Assembly: GCF_000464535.1 (NCBI RefSeq)
Contig: NW_006916121.1
Span: forward strand, 1 to 64,000
Direction: 5' to 3'
DNA: 64,000 nt
Origin: Endocarpon pusillum Z07020
Lineage: Eukaryota > Ascomycota > Eurotiomycetes > Verrucariales > Verrucariaceae
Both the position numbers and the translations under genes were made by a program. The notes below the pieces were generated by a model. That model worked only from the letters and a program-made list of their open reading frames with translations, made no database searches and had not been told where the DNA came from. This document shows, piece by piece, positions 11,685 to 23,323 of the stretch. The stretch's first letter is position 1. Each line of letters opens with the position of its first letter.

Positions 11685-14303
11685 ATGGTCGAAAAGTCGA
11701 GAGGCACGGCAGCAGCCTTTCCGGATCTCTCAAACAAGCTATCCAATCCGCCCTCTAAAAAGTCCCTCTTCGAACGCCAGAAAGCAGAAGCCGAGGCAAA
11801 GCGAATACGCGAGGAGAAGGAGACAGCGGCGGTCTACGAAGACTTCGTGAAGAGCTTTGACCAAGATGACGAAAATGAAGAGCTGTTGACAGCGGTGGGA
11901 CATGGCACGAGTGGCAGGGGAGCATTCGGCGGGGGCAGAGGCGGTATATTCGGTGGCGGAGGAGGACCAGGAAAGCGCCATTTTACTGCCCGCGGAGGGA
12001 AGAATAGCGGACCAGGAAGTCTGGGTCCAGGTCCGGGAAGCAAGAGTAGTGGACCTGGGAGTCTCGGTCCCGTCCCGCCAGCAGGTGGAGGATATCGTGG
12101 ACAGAAGAGGCCATTCAATGAATACGGCAGAGATCGAGATCACGAGCGAGATAGCGGAAATGGCATGTTCTCTTATGATGACCATGACAGATCCTCCTCT
12201 GGTGCTGTCTCGAGTCTGGACGCCGCTACAGCATTCCGCACAGATGAAAATGAAGACCAAAAGGCTGCGGTGGAGAAGGCAGCCCCGAAGCCAACGTTGC
12301 ATCTCTCCTCGCTACCGCCGGGGACATCTCCCGCACTCATCAAGTCGATCATATCTAATTCATCCATTCCCGTGGACAATGTCCGCATCCTGCCTAGCAA
12401 TCACTCCAGTCATTCTTCAGCAGACCGCAAATCCACCTCGGCAATCGTCACCTTGCCCACTGACACCCCGGCAGCAGATATCGACACTCTCGTCTCCCAG
12501 CTGCAGAACAAGTATCTAGGCTTCGGCTTCTACTTGTCCCTATCACGACATCTTTCCTCCACTACTCTCGGTACTGGCGGCGTTACTGCGCCCAGCACTT
12601 CCCTGAACAACCTCCCCTTCGGCGCCCGATCCGTCCCGCAACACACCAACCTCAGCCGTGGCGCTCCTCCACCAGGGCTTGGCGGCCACAGGGGCGGCTT
12701 CGCACCACCAGCAAGCTACACCTCCTCAAGCCCCTACAGTCAGCGCGGCAGAGATCAACCAACCCAAGTGATCGTCAATCCACCTTCGGATCTCAAACAG
12801 TTAAAACTAATTCACCTTACCCTCGAAGCACTTCTCACCCACGGCCCAGAATTCGAAGCCCTCCTGATGTCGCGGCGAGAAGTCCAACGCGATGAGAAAT
12901 GGGCTTGGCTCTGGGACGCGCGGAGTAGAGGCGGAGTCTACTACCGCTGGCGTCTATGGGCTATATCCACGGACGCCGATCTTCGCGGCAGACGAGGAGC
13001 CAGCAATGGAGCGCAATTCGTCTTTGAGCATTCCTCGCCCTGGGTACCTCCCGACACGGGGCTAAAATTCGAGTACACGACCAGGATGGAGGAGTTCATC
13101 GAAGATGAGGCGTATGATTCGAGTGATGAGGAGGATTACGATGATGATGCGCGCATGCAGCGGCGGAGAAGGGCTGACCAACTGGCTGAGGGAATGGGTG
13201 GAGGAGGGGGAGGTGGTGTAGATGCTACTGCTGCAGATGCAGATGGAACGGGCTATCTGAATCCGCTTGCGAAAGCGAAGCTGGTACATCTCCTTGCCAG
13301 ACTTCCTGATTCGAACACCAAACTGAGAAGGGGAGATGTCGCAAGGGTAACTGCCTTCGCAATTGAACATGCTGGCGAAGGCGCGGATGAGGTGGCGTCC
13401 ATTATTACCGCCAACGTGCGCAGGCCCTTGTCTTTCACTAGCGCAAACCCGGAGAGACAGCAGGATCAGCACCAGCAACAGCCTCAAACCGCAGCAGCAG
13501 CAGCAGCAGAACAAGAGACCGAAGAGAACGCCAAGTCGTCCGCACCGCTGGAGAAGAGAGACACCACCGCGGCAAGCCTCGTTGCCCTTTACATAATCTC
13601 CGATATCCTCATGTCCAGCACCACGTCCGGCGTCCGTCACGCCTGGCGCTATCGTGCTCTTTTCGAAAACTCGCTCAAGCTCCAGGAGACATTCCAGTAC
13701 CTCGGCGGAGTGGACAGAGAGTTGGGTTGGGGGAGGCTGAAGGCGGAGAAATGGAAGAGGAGCGTGCAGAGTCTGTTGAGTATGTGGGAGGGGTGGTGTG
13801 TCTTCCCGCAGGCGAGTCAGGAAGGGTTTGTGGAGGGATTTGTGAACCCGCCTGGTTTGAAGCAAATGAAGGGAGAGGCTGAGATGGAGGAAGAGAGGAA
13901 GAAGAAGAATGTGGGAGGGGTGGGGAAGTGGAAGAGCGTCGAGGATGGTGGTGGGGTCGCGAAAGATGAGAAGGGGGATGCGGAGATGGAGGATGTGGAT
14001 GGTGCGCCCATGGTTGACGAGGATGAAGATGCAGAATTGGATGGTGTGCCTATGGAAGACGATGATATGCTGATGGGCACGGACGAGGATCTGGATGGTG
14101 AGCCGATGATTGACAGTAGTGACGAGGAAGCCCAGACGACAGAGCCAATTGCCGAGGTGCAGGGTGGTGAGATGGGATTGAAGGAGGTGGTGGAAGGAAG
14201 ACCGAGTGAGAACAGGAGTCCCGCCGATTCAAAGCAGAATCCCGTCAAACGGCAGAGGCCTAAAGCTGTCGATATGTTTGCTGATGAGTCGGATGAAGAA
14301 TAG
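11685..14303 (+). CDS. U2 snRNP-associated SR140-like splicing protein (RRM, SURP, CID)
   Basis: Single exon, 872 aa. The N-terminus (PSKKSLFERQKAEAEAKRIR) is typical of SR140 homologues, followed by a Gly-rich region containing GPGSLGP repeats (about residues 85-135). Around 200-290 is a degenerate RRM (PTLHLSSLPPGTSPALIKSI ... YLGFGFYLSLSRHL). Around 365-440 is a SURP-type segment (LKLIHLTLEALLTHGPEFEA, then WAWLWDARSRGGVYYRWRLW). A CID-like domain occupies about 525-725 (LNPLAKAKLVHLLARLPDSN ... RYRALFENSLKLQETFQYLG). The tail is acidic with repeated DG-x-PM units (DGAPM, DGVPM, DGEPM) and ends SDEE. SR140 associates with U2 snRNP in the nucleus and takes part in pre-mRNA splicing. The start at 11685 gives a family-like N-terminus. 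Domain assignments are by eye. Confidence 0.9.
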   Translation: MVEKSRGTAAAFPDLSNKLSNPPSKKSLFERQKAEAEAKRIREEKETAAVYEDFVKSFDQDDENEELLTAVGHGTSGRGAFGGGRGGIFGGGGGPGKRHFTARGGKNSGPGSLGPGPGSKSSGPGSLGPVPPAGGGYRGQKRPFNEYGRDRDHERDSGNGMFSYDDHDRSSSGAVSSLDAATAFRTDENEDQKAAVEKAAPKPTLHLSSLPPGTSPALIKSIISNSSIPVDNVRILPSNHSSHSSADRKSTSAIVTLPTDTPAADIDTLVSQLQNKYLGFGFYLSLSRHLSSTTLGTGGVTAPSTSLNNLPFGARSVPQHTNLSRGAPPPGLGGHRGGFAPPASYTSSSPYSQRGRDQPTQVIVNPPSDLKQLKLIHLTLEALLTHGPEFEALLMSRREVQRDEKWAWLWDARSRGGVYYRWRLWAISTDADLRGRRGASNGAQFVFEHSSPWVPPDTGLKFEYTTRMEEFIEDEAYDSSDEEDYDDDARMQRRRRADQLAEGMGGGGGGGVDATAADADGTGYLNPLAKAKLVHLLARLPDSNTKLRRGDVARVTAFAIEHAGEGADEVASIITANVRRPLSFTSANPERQQDQHQQQPQTAAAAAAEQETEENAKSSAPLEKRDTTAASLVALYIISDILMSSTTSGVRHAWRYRALFENSLKLQETFQYLGGVDRELGWGRLKAEKWKRSVQSLLSMWEGWCVFPQASQEGFVEGFVNPPGLKQMKGEAEMEEERKKKNVGGVGKWKSVEDGGGVAKDEKGDAEMEDVDGAPMVDEDEDAELDGVPMEDDDMLMGTDEDLDGEPMIDSSDEEAQTTEPIAEVQGGEMGLKEVVEGRPSENRSPADSKQNPVKRQRPKAVDMFADESDEE

Positions 14304-14752
14304 CATACATGGCAAAGAAATATAATGCCCCAAAATGAATGCCAAAGGGGTCCATGCATACTCGATAAAGAGACTCCTGTCTTAAACTTCGTGATTTTCT
14401 ATCGCACAGGGCCAAAACGGACAGGGGTTTTCTTTGCCTTATCGAAAACCGATATGGCAGCACTCTAACACGGTAACGAGAAGCTCATGACAAGGGAAAA
14501 GGCCCACGTGACATATACTGCAAGGTGTCTTCCACGACTATCAGAACGTTGGGAGATTGCCCGGGGAAGCATGAATGAAGCTCCGTTGAGACTGGTGGCG
14601 AGACCGCGCACCCACAGTTACCCATTTGGGTAACGTGGCCCTAGCCGGTCGTGGCTCCAGATAGCGGAATACATTCATATGAAAGCGACATGAATCTCAA
14701 GTATGAATTCCAAAACATAGATTTGTGGGCTCTGAACATCGGCGAATTGCTC
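14304..14752. other. Intergenic region between convergent genes
   Basis: Lies between the 3' ends of the SR140-like gene and C2H2-like gene 1. No coding signal seen. Confidence 0.45.
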
Positions 14753-16541
14753 TTATATGGAGGGTACATCCTCCGTTGCTGCTGAGATTGACTGTTGAAC
14801 TAGAACTCTGCATCCTTCTTGAGAGCCACATGAACCATGTGATCGTTGATGCGATGAATCGACTTTCATGCGCGAGAGCTCCATTATCCACTCAAGGAGC
14901 TGGTCGAGGCTACGAGTTACCGTCGTTTTGTCGCGCAGTTGGTCGATAATGTAAGTCGTCGATCGGGGCTGTAGCCAAGGAAAGATCCATTTGCACCCTA
15001 TACAGATTGGATAAGTATTGATTGTAGCATTCTCGGTACAGACCGAGGTATGCATCTTACAACGGCAATACGCCTGAGGGTGGCTGACAATGGAATATAG
15101 CAAAGACGGTTTAGCATGCCACACGGTATTGCCGGATGTGAATGGCCGGCGAACTATAAGATCATTGCCATAATTCCAACAAGTAAAACGTGAGTCGGTG
15201 TTTGGGTCGAAGTCACCTGCTGGCGTATGTCCCACGGTAATATGTCCGCTAAGGCAAAGCAGGCTTGGGAAGCCGAGGAAAATTTTGAGCTTCCGAGAGT
15301 GAAGTGTCGCATCGCACGCGGAGGGTGTCTTTTCGTGAGGGCTGAGCACTACCACTTCGGCGTTGCGTATTGTTCGACATGCCTCTGAAACATGAGAGAA
15401 GAGATAGCAGGGTTCCTTTAAGAGAACCGCTTTAGACGAGTACCGACAGGAAGCCAGAGGACAGAAGAATGATTCCGGAAATGAGGCACTGTGCTGATCT
15501 ATGATATGATGCAGTAAGCCTTGGGCAGAAGTGAAACTTCGCACCGCCTCTCGGGGTGGACTGCATTCACAGATCAAGCCCACTCGCTCAGGGTAGTATG
15601 AACCGACTGGATGAAAGGTCGTAAAGGAACCGTTGCTTAATGATAGTTTAGAAGCATAAGGTTTCCACGAAGTTTTGGATACTCTCCCAACCAATGGTGA
15701 TGCAGCATTCTGCAACTCTGAAGGCGGCAAATAATTTGCTGTTGGGCTGCCATCTGCCGTTGAGCCGGAGACATTGCGTCTATCTTCGACATGTGTTACA
15801 ACATTCGGATTGCCTGATTGCTGCTTCTTGGAGAACAGGAAAAGTGCTGCGGAAGTATGTGGTCTATCATCCTTGGTTGAGTTGGGCTGGACTAAAAGGG
15901 GCTCATGGTCTGTTGCGCCATCTGGGTTAACTAATGACGGCTCTTCGTAATCATCTTGAAATGAGAATTCGCGGGGAGGAAGGATGGAGATTGACGGCGT
16001 TGTGCTTGGTTCGAGCTGGCCATAGTCTGGGTAGAGTCAGGTGTATAAAAGTCACCTCGCAGAACATTGCAACCTACAAGGACTAGGCACCTCCACTTCA
16101 CGATCGAGCTTATTCAAGTACTGGTATGCTTCTCGCCATCTATACTCCGCTCTGCCACGAGAAGTCGTTTCGTACGTGCGGTCTTTCATTGTCTTCGCCA
16201 AAGAAAAGTCCTCCTCGGAAATGTGGCCACGCTTCAGGTGCATCTTCAAATGATCCTAGACTCATGTTAGGTCGTTTAGGGTATATGATTGTGGAGACAG
16301 GGATTCGCACCGAGAACAAGCGGTGTATGTCTGCGGTGCACCAACCGGCGCACCCTTTCGGCCCACCGTACCGCCGAGCGTCAAATTTGTATAAAGGACA
16401 AGCAAAATAGAGGCTGCTTGTTGCTGATTCATACTGATGATATGTTCTAGGCTTTTTAGCTCGAGGGGATCCTGTTGTCATCGGTCTTTTGTTTGCGCTA
16501 TTAGGGCAAGTTGGACTACTGGACGGTAACGACCTCTCCAT
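14753..16541 (-). CDS. Fungal C2H2-type zinc-finger-like protein 1
   Basis: Three exons, 16541-16311, 16255-16078 and 16026-14753 (introns 55 and 51 nt; donors GTGCGA and GTAGGT), give about 560 aa. The first exon carries a basic KKPRTYHQYE segment and LYFACPLYKFDARRYGGPKG followed by CAGW. The intron is phase 0, directly before DHLKMHLKRGH. Exon 2 ends EVEVPSPY|YGQLEP with a phase-1 intron. This layout (FACPxxKxDxRxYxxxxxC, then H-x3-H, then a SPYY motif) is a large fungal family annotated as C2H2-type domain proteins. Exon 3 adds further Cys/His clusters (VGLICECSPPREAVRS with HHIIDQH, then FFCPLASCRYSSKAV). A DNA- or RNA-binding role is suspected from the fingers but unproven. A second family member lies at 27.8-29.8 kb with the same intron positions. 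Confidence 0.78.
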
Positions 16542-18509
16542 AGGAAGCGCTCAGATGTTGTGAACTCGAAACTGATGGACCTGGCTATAGATGGACTTCA
16601 AAGCGTGATTTCCTGCAGTTCGGTTTTCCAACGGCCTTGTTCAGTCCGATTCTGTTATAACCGTATTAGATGCCCGAGGATGGACGGAAAATCAGGATGG
16701 ACGGAAAATCAGGATGGACGGAAAATCAGGATGGACGGAAAATCAGGATTCAAATAGAGTAACAGCTGTACATGTAACACTGGCTGGCGACTTATAGCTG
16801 ATGGTCTTCATGTTAATGGGCAGGCTGCGCTGTTTCAGTCAGCTGAAGAAGTGGAGTAAGCAAGAGCATGGGCATCTTTCTATAAACGCTGTAACTGCTG
16901 CGCCTTGGTGTGGACCAAATTGCTTCAGGAACGACATTCGATAGGGAAGACACAAAAACCAGCAATAAGGCGTCCACTAACAAAGACAGGGTATAAGGTG
17001 CGGAAGGCATCCGCAGATGTCTATCTGCAGGTCAGGCGAAGACAGTATAGGATGAACAACACTCTGACAGTGGGTTATGATGCATACCTCGGGTCTCCTG
17101 CACGTTTCCCCGCGGTAGATCCCCACGTGGCTAGGGTAATAATGCCCGGATGTGCATCCATTGCCCGACAGCTCAGCCCGCGAAATATCGCAATGTCATG
17201 TGTAAGCAGATGAGATGAGATTTAGGTAATTGTTCCGGGAGCCCGGTGGTGCCGGAATAAGTTCAGTGACGTGGACTGGGGGAGACGGGAGACAGGGCCG
17301 GCCTTCGACTACTAGTACTCGGTTCAGGGGACAAGCACTAGTAGTGGGTAATGATTACATAGTAACTTAGTTGCCTGTGCTTCAGCTAGTTTACAGATGC
17401 CAGATTGGTCATTGGTCCTCTTTCCAACCGCCGCCAAGATTACCTAACCAAAATACTTAAGACATTTATTAGCGTCACTTCCCCATACTTTGCCGGACGC
17501 AGCTGCGGTCTTGGCGCTCTGAAACGGCTGGGACCGAAGGACCATCCCAAGACAGCCACTAAGTTAAGGCTGGGACGGAACTGAGCCGCTTCCGTCTCTC
17601 CCCCGGTGTAGGGCCTTGGCGCCCATGGGGCTATTTCCTCCGAACTTTGTATTTTGATTCTTTGAGCTGATTAGCCTTTCATCATCACGTCCAATCTCAT
17701 GCCTCCAACAGGCCGTTAAGAAGCTGCATGAAGTGATCTGGGTTTGCCAGCAGGCTCCCAAATGCTTTCGCCCCTCTGCAACCAATCTCATAACGTGCTC
17801 GTGGTCTTCAGCATTGCTCAATGACCCCTCCTGACAAGTGCAGTGACATGGAAGGCTTCCGGTGTCGAGTTTCTTGCAAGTGTTCAATCGTACAACGCTG
17901 TGTTGATCGATCATCCTGTGCAAGCTTCAGGAAGACAGACACCGCAAAGGTCAAGTTCCGAAGCTTTGGAACTACGAACTTTCGCAAGTCATGGTAACCT
18001 CAGCACACTGTTCCTGTCCCATGCCCTTGCCAGTCTACAAATGCAGTGGCCGTTGCCATTGCTCTATTCATTCCTCGTATTACGTCTGATTCCCATTCAT
18101 TTCTATTTGAGAGTATTGCAAATTGTCACCTGCTGGGCAGAGAATGCCCCTGCTCCCCACCGACACAACATCAAAAAAAAAACGTTGTCAGATTACAGCC
18201 ATCTACGAAGCTCCATCCGACCCAAGATTTCTTCATCCCCGTGATGGAGTTCAACTCTGGCAGGATATTGCACCGAGGTCACCTTCAATCAGCCTTCATT
18301 TGCGAACAGTACGCTGTCCTGCAAACAAAGGGCTTTGCTGTGAGCTTCCAACACCCACCTATTTGATGATTTGCCTTGTTCACTTTTGGGTACAGGTATC
18401 TCATTCTCAGGCCGAGTCTCAGTCATCGCCCTGCCTTGGTCAACATAGCATTATCGAGCTCGAACTCCCCAGGTATCAGTCGATTCAACAGCCAAGAATA
18501 CTGCCGGCA
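16542..18509. other. Intergenic region with a 17-nt tandem repeat
   Basis: No supported gene. Holds the 17-nt tandem repeat at 16678-16745 and CTAGTA-type palindromes near 17310-17345. Frames at 17564-17923 (minus) and 17843-18244 (plus) overlap and look non-coding. Confidence 0.45.
16678..16745 (+). repeat. 17-nt tandem repeat, four perfect units
   Basis: The unit GGATGGACGGAAAATCA occurs at 16678, 16695, 16712 and 16729 without mismatch, followed by a partial fifth unit (GGATT). There are no spacers, so it is a minisatellite and not a CRISPR array. Confidence 0.95.
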
Positions 18510-18791
18510 ATGACAGGTCTTGTTAGGAAGTTCGACTGGCTTAACCGACCTACCGAAGTGTTACACCCTTCAACCACGCACTACACCTCAACACAGTGCC
18601 CGATCCTCAACACTTCAGCTCTAGTCTATATCATCATCTTACTTACTCTCTTATCGATACTCATCGGGGTTTTGGTTGGAGTGTTCGCTCACAATGCTTC
18701 CCTGGGCATCGCCGCAACCAGTGCCTTTGCCGCTATTTTGTCATCTATCGCTGGTACACTACTATTACGCTCTCGTCGCCATGATCAATAA
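18510..18791 (+). CDS. Small orphan membrane protein with two predicted helices
   Basis: From the ATG at 18510 the frame encodes 93 aa. A polar N-terminus (MTGLVRKFDWLNRPTEVLHP) is followed by two adjacent hydrophobic helices, about residues 37-60 (ALVYIIILLTLLSILIGVLV) and 63-85 (AATSAFAAILSSIAGTLLL). The end is basic (RSRRHDQ), a plausible cytosolic anchor by the positive-inside rule. The frame is open upstream of this ATG to about 18123, so a longer or spliced protein is possible. I do not recognise the family. The hydrophobic segments are the only support for it being real. Confidence 0.42.
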   Translation: MTGLVRKFDWLNRPTEVLHPSTTHYTSTQCPILNTSALVYIIILLTLLSILIGVLVGVFAHNASLGIAATSAFAAILSSIAGTLLLRSRRHDQ

Positions 18792-21548
18792 CACAGTCTG
18801 TCTCACTGATGCACGGTAGCATCCATAGACGCGTACCATTTCCAAGAATACTATTGCAATTAGACAAAAGCTTCGGAGCAAGACAGCCTTTACATTCAGC
18901 GCCTGTTCTACCGGAACGCTACTTCACAAAGAGCCCTGCCAAATGATGCTAGGTCCATTGCATCAACAGTAAACATTCCATTGGCAGTGTCACGTGCACG
19001 CTCCGTTGGCGCTGCCTTGGCGCTGCTTCTTAGATTAGCTCTTGCTGCTCATCAGCTTTCTCTCCTCCATCCACTACGTTAGAATCAATCAAGTAACTCG
19101 ATCCGTTGCAGGCAGGCAGTGATAGATCTTTACATCTATTCTTTTATTTGCTCCACCTCCACCTCCACCTCCACTCCACTCCCATCTTGCACTTTCTATC
19201 TCCTCTTTTCCCTTTTCTTCGTCAACAAATCTTGCTTGTTTATCCTACCCAACTCCGCTTTCACCTCTATTGTCCAGTGCCTTAGGCTGTACAAGATTTC
19301 TCGGCTCCCCGTTCCAGCCCTGCTTTATATTCCCACTGGTGTCAATAACACTATGCCAACACGTCCTCTCAATCTGTAGACCAACTCAACGACTCGAATC
19401 GTCCACAGTCACTTTGGCTTCGCTTCTGCTGCACTGCTCATCCTTCACCACAACACCTTGAACCGTCATCCAAGATTTAGCGTTGCTATTTCGTCATCCA
19501 ACGCCCTATCCTCGCAGCTCTTACCAAAGTCTCATTCTGTCACGAACCATTTCCGGAACAAATCCATAAGACGCCCCTTAACCTCTTGGCTGACCAAGGC
19601 ATGCTGTTGTCTCATCAGTCATTGGGCTTACTTAGTCATCGCGGGCTTGCCAGTCACCAGACGTCTGACTTATGTATTGCTCTTTCAAATTTTATTGAGC
19701 CCAGCGTCGGGTCCGAGTATGAAAGCTGACCTCGTTCCCTGATGTTCTCGAGTCGGTGATCTCTGAAACTCACAATCGGACCAAAAGAAGAAAGCCTCGA
19801 TCTTGTGCCTACCTCCCTTCCTCTCACCTGGGCCAAATCTGGACTCCTCATAGGCTGAATGTGCCTCGGTTGAACATGGTCCAGTCGTATGTCCACTTGC
19901 CAAGGAATTTGAGTCGAAGACGATTGAAAGCCCAGCAAGGGCCCGGTTTCTTACTCGGATAGTCTGCGGGTAGGCCCGCTTTGTCATGCGGTGTCTTGGG
20001 TTGCTGTGTGTGGCGACTTTGCAGGTACCGGCTTGGCGAACTTTTGGAGGTGCGAACATAGTAGTCGAGGCGCGACGTGAATAGGAAAAGTATGAACTAT
20101 ACCATTATACATAATATAATTCACAGACATGTTTCTAACTTGATTCACCAACTATTCTGCCAAACAACTTATGGGACAAACTGAGTGTGCCAAACCTCGC
20201 CTCTAGCTTGGGCTGGATTCTATCTGATTTATCCTCTCCGCAGGCAGCGTACAGCAGAGACAGCGAAAGAATAATCTTGATATTTTATTTGGATTTTAGC
20301 TACAAACTACGTTATGTCAACCAAACCAGGTAGAAGAAATGGCTCTGTTCTCTCTCAAAAAAAGGCGCAGGGCACGCAGAAATAAGTACAAGTTGCAGCG
20401 AAATTAGCTGCGAGATTGCGGCAGAAATTGACCAATCAAAAGCAGGGGAAACGTTGGATTTGCAAAGAAATAGCGTCTGACACATTACAATTGCACCATT
20501 ATCATTTCTCGAATTCCATTACAATATAGGGTAAGGTTGAATATCATTCTCTCTTGAGTATGAAATGTGGCCGGTTAAATCGACTGCACGGGTTGTGACA
20601 GAAAAGGTGAAGAGACGGTGCGAATCGCGACACCCACCAGCCCCTGTTGGTTGAGAGGTGGGGGATTGTCATTGGTGGCTATGATAAGCTTATTTTGCAG
20701 CACTGCACTGCTGCCAGCCAATAACACACAGGGAATTGTGGATAGGTACCTCAGAGGTGAGATCCTAATCACATTACAGTACAATGCCTTATAGTACAAT
20801 ACACACCGTTGAACGTCCAGAACCAACAGCAGGCACTATGCTAGCATCCACGGGGACTGGGATTGATCGCCCTGTCCAATACTTGCCTTATTCTCCCGTC
20901 GAAGATTTGGATGTGGGGATGCACTAAAAGTCAAATGATCTAACTCTTTTGGAACTGCTCATACGCTGCTTAAATGCTGACTAATGCCAGACTACCAAAG
21001 CTGCACATCTCCAGAGTCATCCATCAAACGTCATCAATGTACGCTAAATTAGCACAATTCATCTGAGCTTTAGCGCTGCATAAAAATTGTGCCTAAAGGA
21101 GCGAGCCCTTAGAGCTGCTGTTGGGACCCCCTTATTCTAGAGACCGCCAGAGCAGCCATCCGCCCCCTGTGACCATACCTACGCCCCTAGCACCTAGGAA
21201 TAGTACGCTAGTGCAAGAAGGGCTAGATATCCCTCATCTTAGCATATATTAATCACATTTGATGCACGACTCTGGACAACACTGCAGTGAATCAAAAGAC
21301 ACATAATCATTGGCTGAGCTGGCTGATAGGAAAGATAGAGAACAGGATTTCTTGGCCTGCCCTGACACTGATTGGTAAGCGAAGTGATGAGGGGGTCATT
21401 CTCATCAATGCTATTATTTATCACGCAATCAATGGTGTGACAGGAGTATCAACATATTTAAATCGTCTCTCTCCTAACAATTTGCTTCTCCTCATCAGCA
21501 ATGCAATTTCTCACCTTCCATTAAGACAAGTAACGAACATCCAACGAC
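18792..21548. other. Gene-poor region with pyrimidine-rich tract and a dispersed repeat copy
   Basis: About 19010-19640 is strongly pyrimidine-rich on the plus strand, including a CTCCAC run near 19155, and looks like a long leader without a convincing ORF behind it. Copy A of the dispersed repeat lies at 20332-20466. 20100-20570 and 21030-21250 are AT-rich or low in coding signal. Confidence 0.45.
20332..20466 (+). repeat. Dispersed repeat family, copy A
   Basis: Shares ordered blocks with 47884-48070 and partly with 26391-26550, all in the same orientation: ATGGCTCTGTTC, then GCGCAGGGC, AGAAATAAGTACAA, GCGAAATTAG, and the core ACCAATCAAAAGCA. Copy A is shorter at its 3' end than the other two and lacks the TTTGACAGGA block. 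Confidence 0.8.
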
Positions 21549-22544
21549 ATGAGCAGCATCACCAAAGTGGCGTTGGCCGGGGTAAGAAAATGCTCAATCA
21601 TCCCTCCCAGCTCACCGTCTTATTTCCACTTCCGAAAGAACTGACAACAAGTCGTTACCCAGGCCACTGGCAACCTTGGCCCAGCTATTCTCGATGGACT
21701 CCTCAACGCTGGCTTCAAAGTCACAGTCCTTACTCGTAGTAGTAGCACTCACAGCTTTCCCCCCTCCGTCACTGCCATCTCGGTGGACTACAACTCCCTC
21801 GACTCCCTCACCAACGCTCTCAAAGGCATAGAAGCCGTCGTCTCTGCCCTTCCCTACACCGGTAACCCCGCTGATGTCACCACGAATCTTCGCTTGGTAG
21901 AGGCTGCGGCCAAAGCCCATGTCAAGCGCTTCATTCCCTCCGAGTTCGGTAGCGACACCCTTAATGAGAAGGCCCGTACTCTTCCCGTCTTCGCGGGCAA
22001 AGTCGCGGTCCAGGACGCTCTCAAGAAAGAAGCAGCCACCGGCGGCATGACCTACACCGTCGTATGCACGGGCCCTTTCCTCGACTGGGGCATCATGGTC
22101 GGCTTCATCATGAACCTCAAAGGAAAGAGTATCAGCCTATGGGACGGCGGTGATCGCGTCTTCAGCGCCACATCCCTCCAAGCTATCGGCAAGGCCACCG
22201 CCGGCGTTCTTAAGCAGCTCGAGCAAACTAAGAACCGTGCCGTGTACGTGCATGAGACTGCCACGACGTTGAAGAAGCTGGCGACTATGGGCAAGCATGC
22301 CACTGGAGCAGATGGATGGCAGGAGAACGTTGTGTCTATGGATGAGCAGCTCGAGATGGCCTGGGCAGAGCTGAAGAAGGATCAGCCAAATCCGGATAAT
22401 TTTGCATACAACTTCATCAAGGCGTCCATCTGGGGTGAGGGGTTTGGAGGTCATTTTGAACGCCTGGACAATAAGTTGTTGGGTATCAAGGAGATGGGCG
22501 ATGCTGAACTGCAGGACCTGGTGAATAGTCTAGCAACAAAGTAG
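21549..22544 (+). CDS. NmrA-like/isoflavone-reductase-type NAD(P)-binding protein
   Basis: Two exons, 21549-21581 and 21663-22544 (81-nt intron, GTAAGA donor, ACCCAG acceptor), give 304 aa. The N-terminus VALAGATGNLGPAILDGLLN holds the GxxGxxG dinucleotide-binding motif, split by the intron right after the first Gly. It is followed by VTVLTRSSS and the acidic VDYNS strand end. VKRFIPSEFGSD is the conserved motif of the NmrA/isoflavone-reductase-like group. Members are atypical short-chain dehydrogenases; some are NAD(P)H-dependent reductases and others, like NmrA, are dinucleotide sensors. The substrate cannot be told from sequence. No neighbouring biosynthetic genes suggest a pathway. The protein looks complete. 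Confidence 0.93.
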
Positions 22545-22699
22545 GAATTTGATGCTGGTGGACGCTTGGCCTAAATAAGCCACTGTCGCGTGGAGACGAG
22601 AGGTGTGGCTTTCTTCTGCATGTTTGGGCACAGACGAGATATTCTATTCTTTTAGGAATACACGCTAAATTAGTCTCAATCATTCGAAACTGGATCTGT

Positions 22700-23323
22700 C
22701 TACTCTACTCCGTATGCCAGAATGATGGCGAAGAGCATGTTGATGGCTACCATTGACAAGGCTACCATTGCCAGGGTTACCATGCCCCATGATGGCTTGG
22801 GCTGGGTCCCGGGGAACAAGACAGGCGACGGAGAAGGCATTCGCACTACTTGTACCAGAAGAAAGATGCCCAAACTCATGAAGCAGACGAGGATGCAGAG
22901 CATAAGAAATGCCAAACAAAGCTGCTTTCTAAATTTTAAGGGATAGTGTTGGTTCTTTGGCAACCTTTGATTCCCAATGTGCAAATCCGGCAAAGTGGAT
23001 GACCGCCAGTATAAGAAGGGCGATCTCCTAAGGGCTATCCCAACCGGCGAGTGGTGTTTGGCTGCGAAGACGTTAATCTCTAATGCTTGGGAGGTATCCA
23101 CAAGAAATCTGGGGCCAAGTAGAGCAGTTGTGCAAGCCGACAAGGTCGTCCAAAGCTCGCAACAAGAATTCGATATGCTTGACACAATTAAGCTTCGCAA
23201 GTTGTTTTTCATTGTCAAGCTGAGCAAATTTCCAACGATGCTCCTGCTTTTCGTGCTTGTGCTTGTATCGTCCGATAACTCTTTCCATGGCCGAGCTTGC
23301 AATGCTGGAAGAGCCTCCCTCAT
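22700..23323 (-). CDS. Orphan membrane protein with two C-terminal helices
   Basis: Uninterrupted frame of 207 aa from the ATG at 23323, convergent with the NmrA-like gene about 155 bp away. The first 125 residues have no recognisable domain. Two hydrophobic helices follow: about 134-158 (CLAFLMLCILVCFMSLGIFL) and 180-203 (MVTLAMVALSMVAINMLFAI), separated by a Pro-rich loop (MPSPSPVLFPGTQPKPSWG). I do not recognise the family, and codon-level evidence is limited to the length and clear membrane segments. A spurious frame cannot be excluded, nor can missing exons. Confidence 0.45.
   Translation of the reverse strand: MREALPALQARPWKELSDDTSTSTKSRSIVGNLLSLTMKNNLRSLIVSSISNSCCELWTTLSACTTALLGPRFLVDTSQALEINVFAAKHHSPVGIALRRSPFLYWRSSTLPDLHIGNQRLPKNQHYPLKFRKQLCLAFLMLCILVCFMSLGIFLLVQVVRMPSPSPVLFPGTQPKPSWGMVTLAMVALSMVAINMLFAIILAYGVE

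Noticed and set aside
13062..13865. Long minus-strand frame (267 codons) opposite the SR140-like gene
   Set aside because: Low-complexity Leu/Cys runs mirror the Gln/Ala and acidic codons of the sense gene; no family resemblance.
13817..14359. Ser/Pro-rich minus-strand frame
   Set aside because: Shadow of the acidic, Gly/Met-rich C-terminus of the SR140-like gene.
16678..16745. Possible CRISPR-like array
   Set aside because: Units are directly adjacent without spacers and the genome is fungal; a minisatellite explains it.
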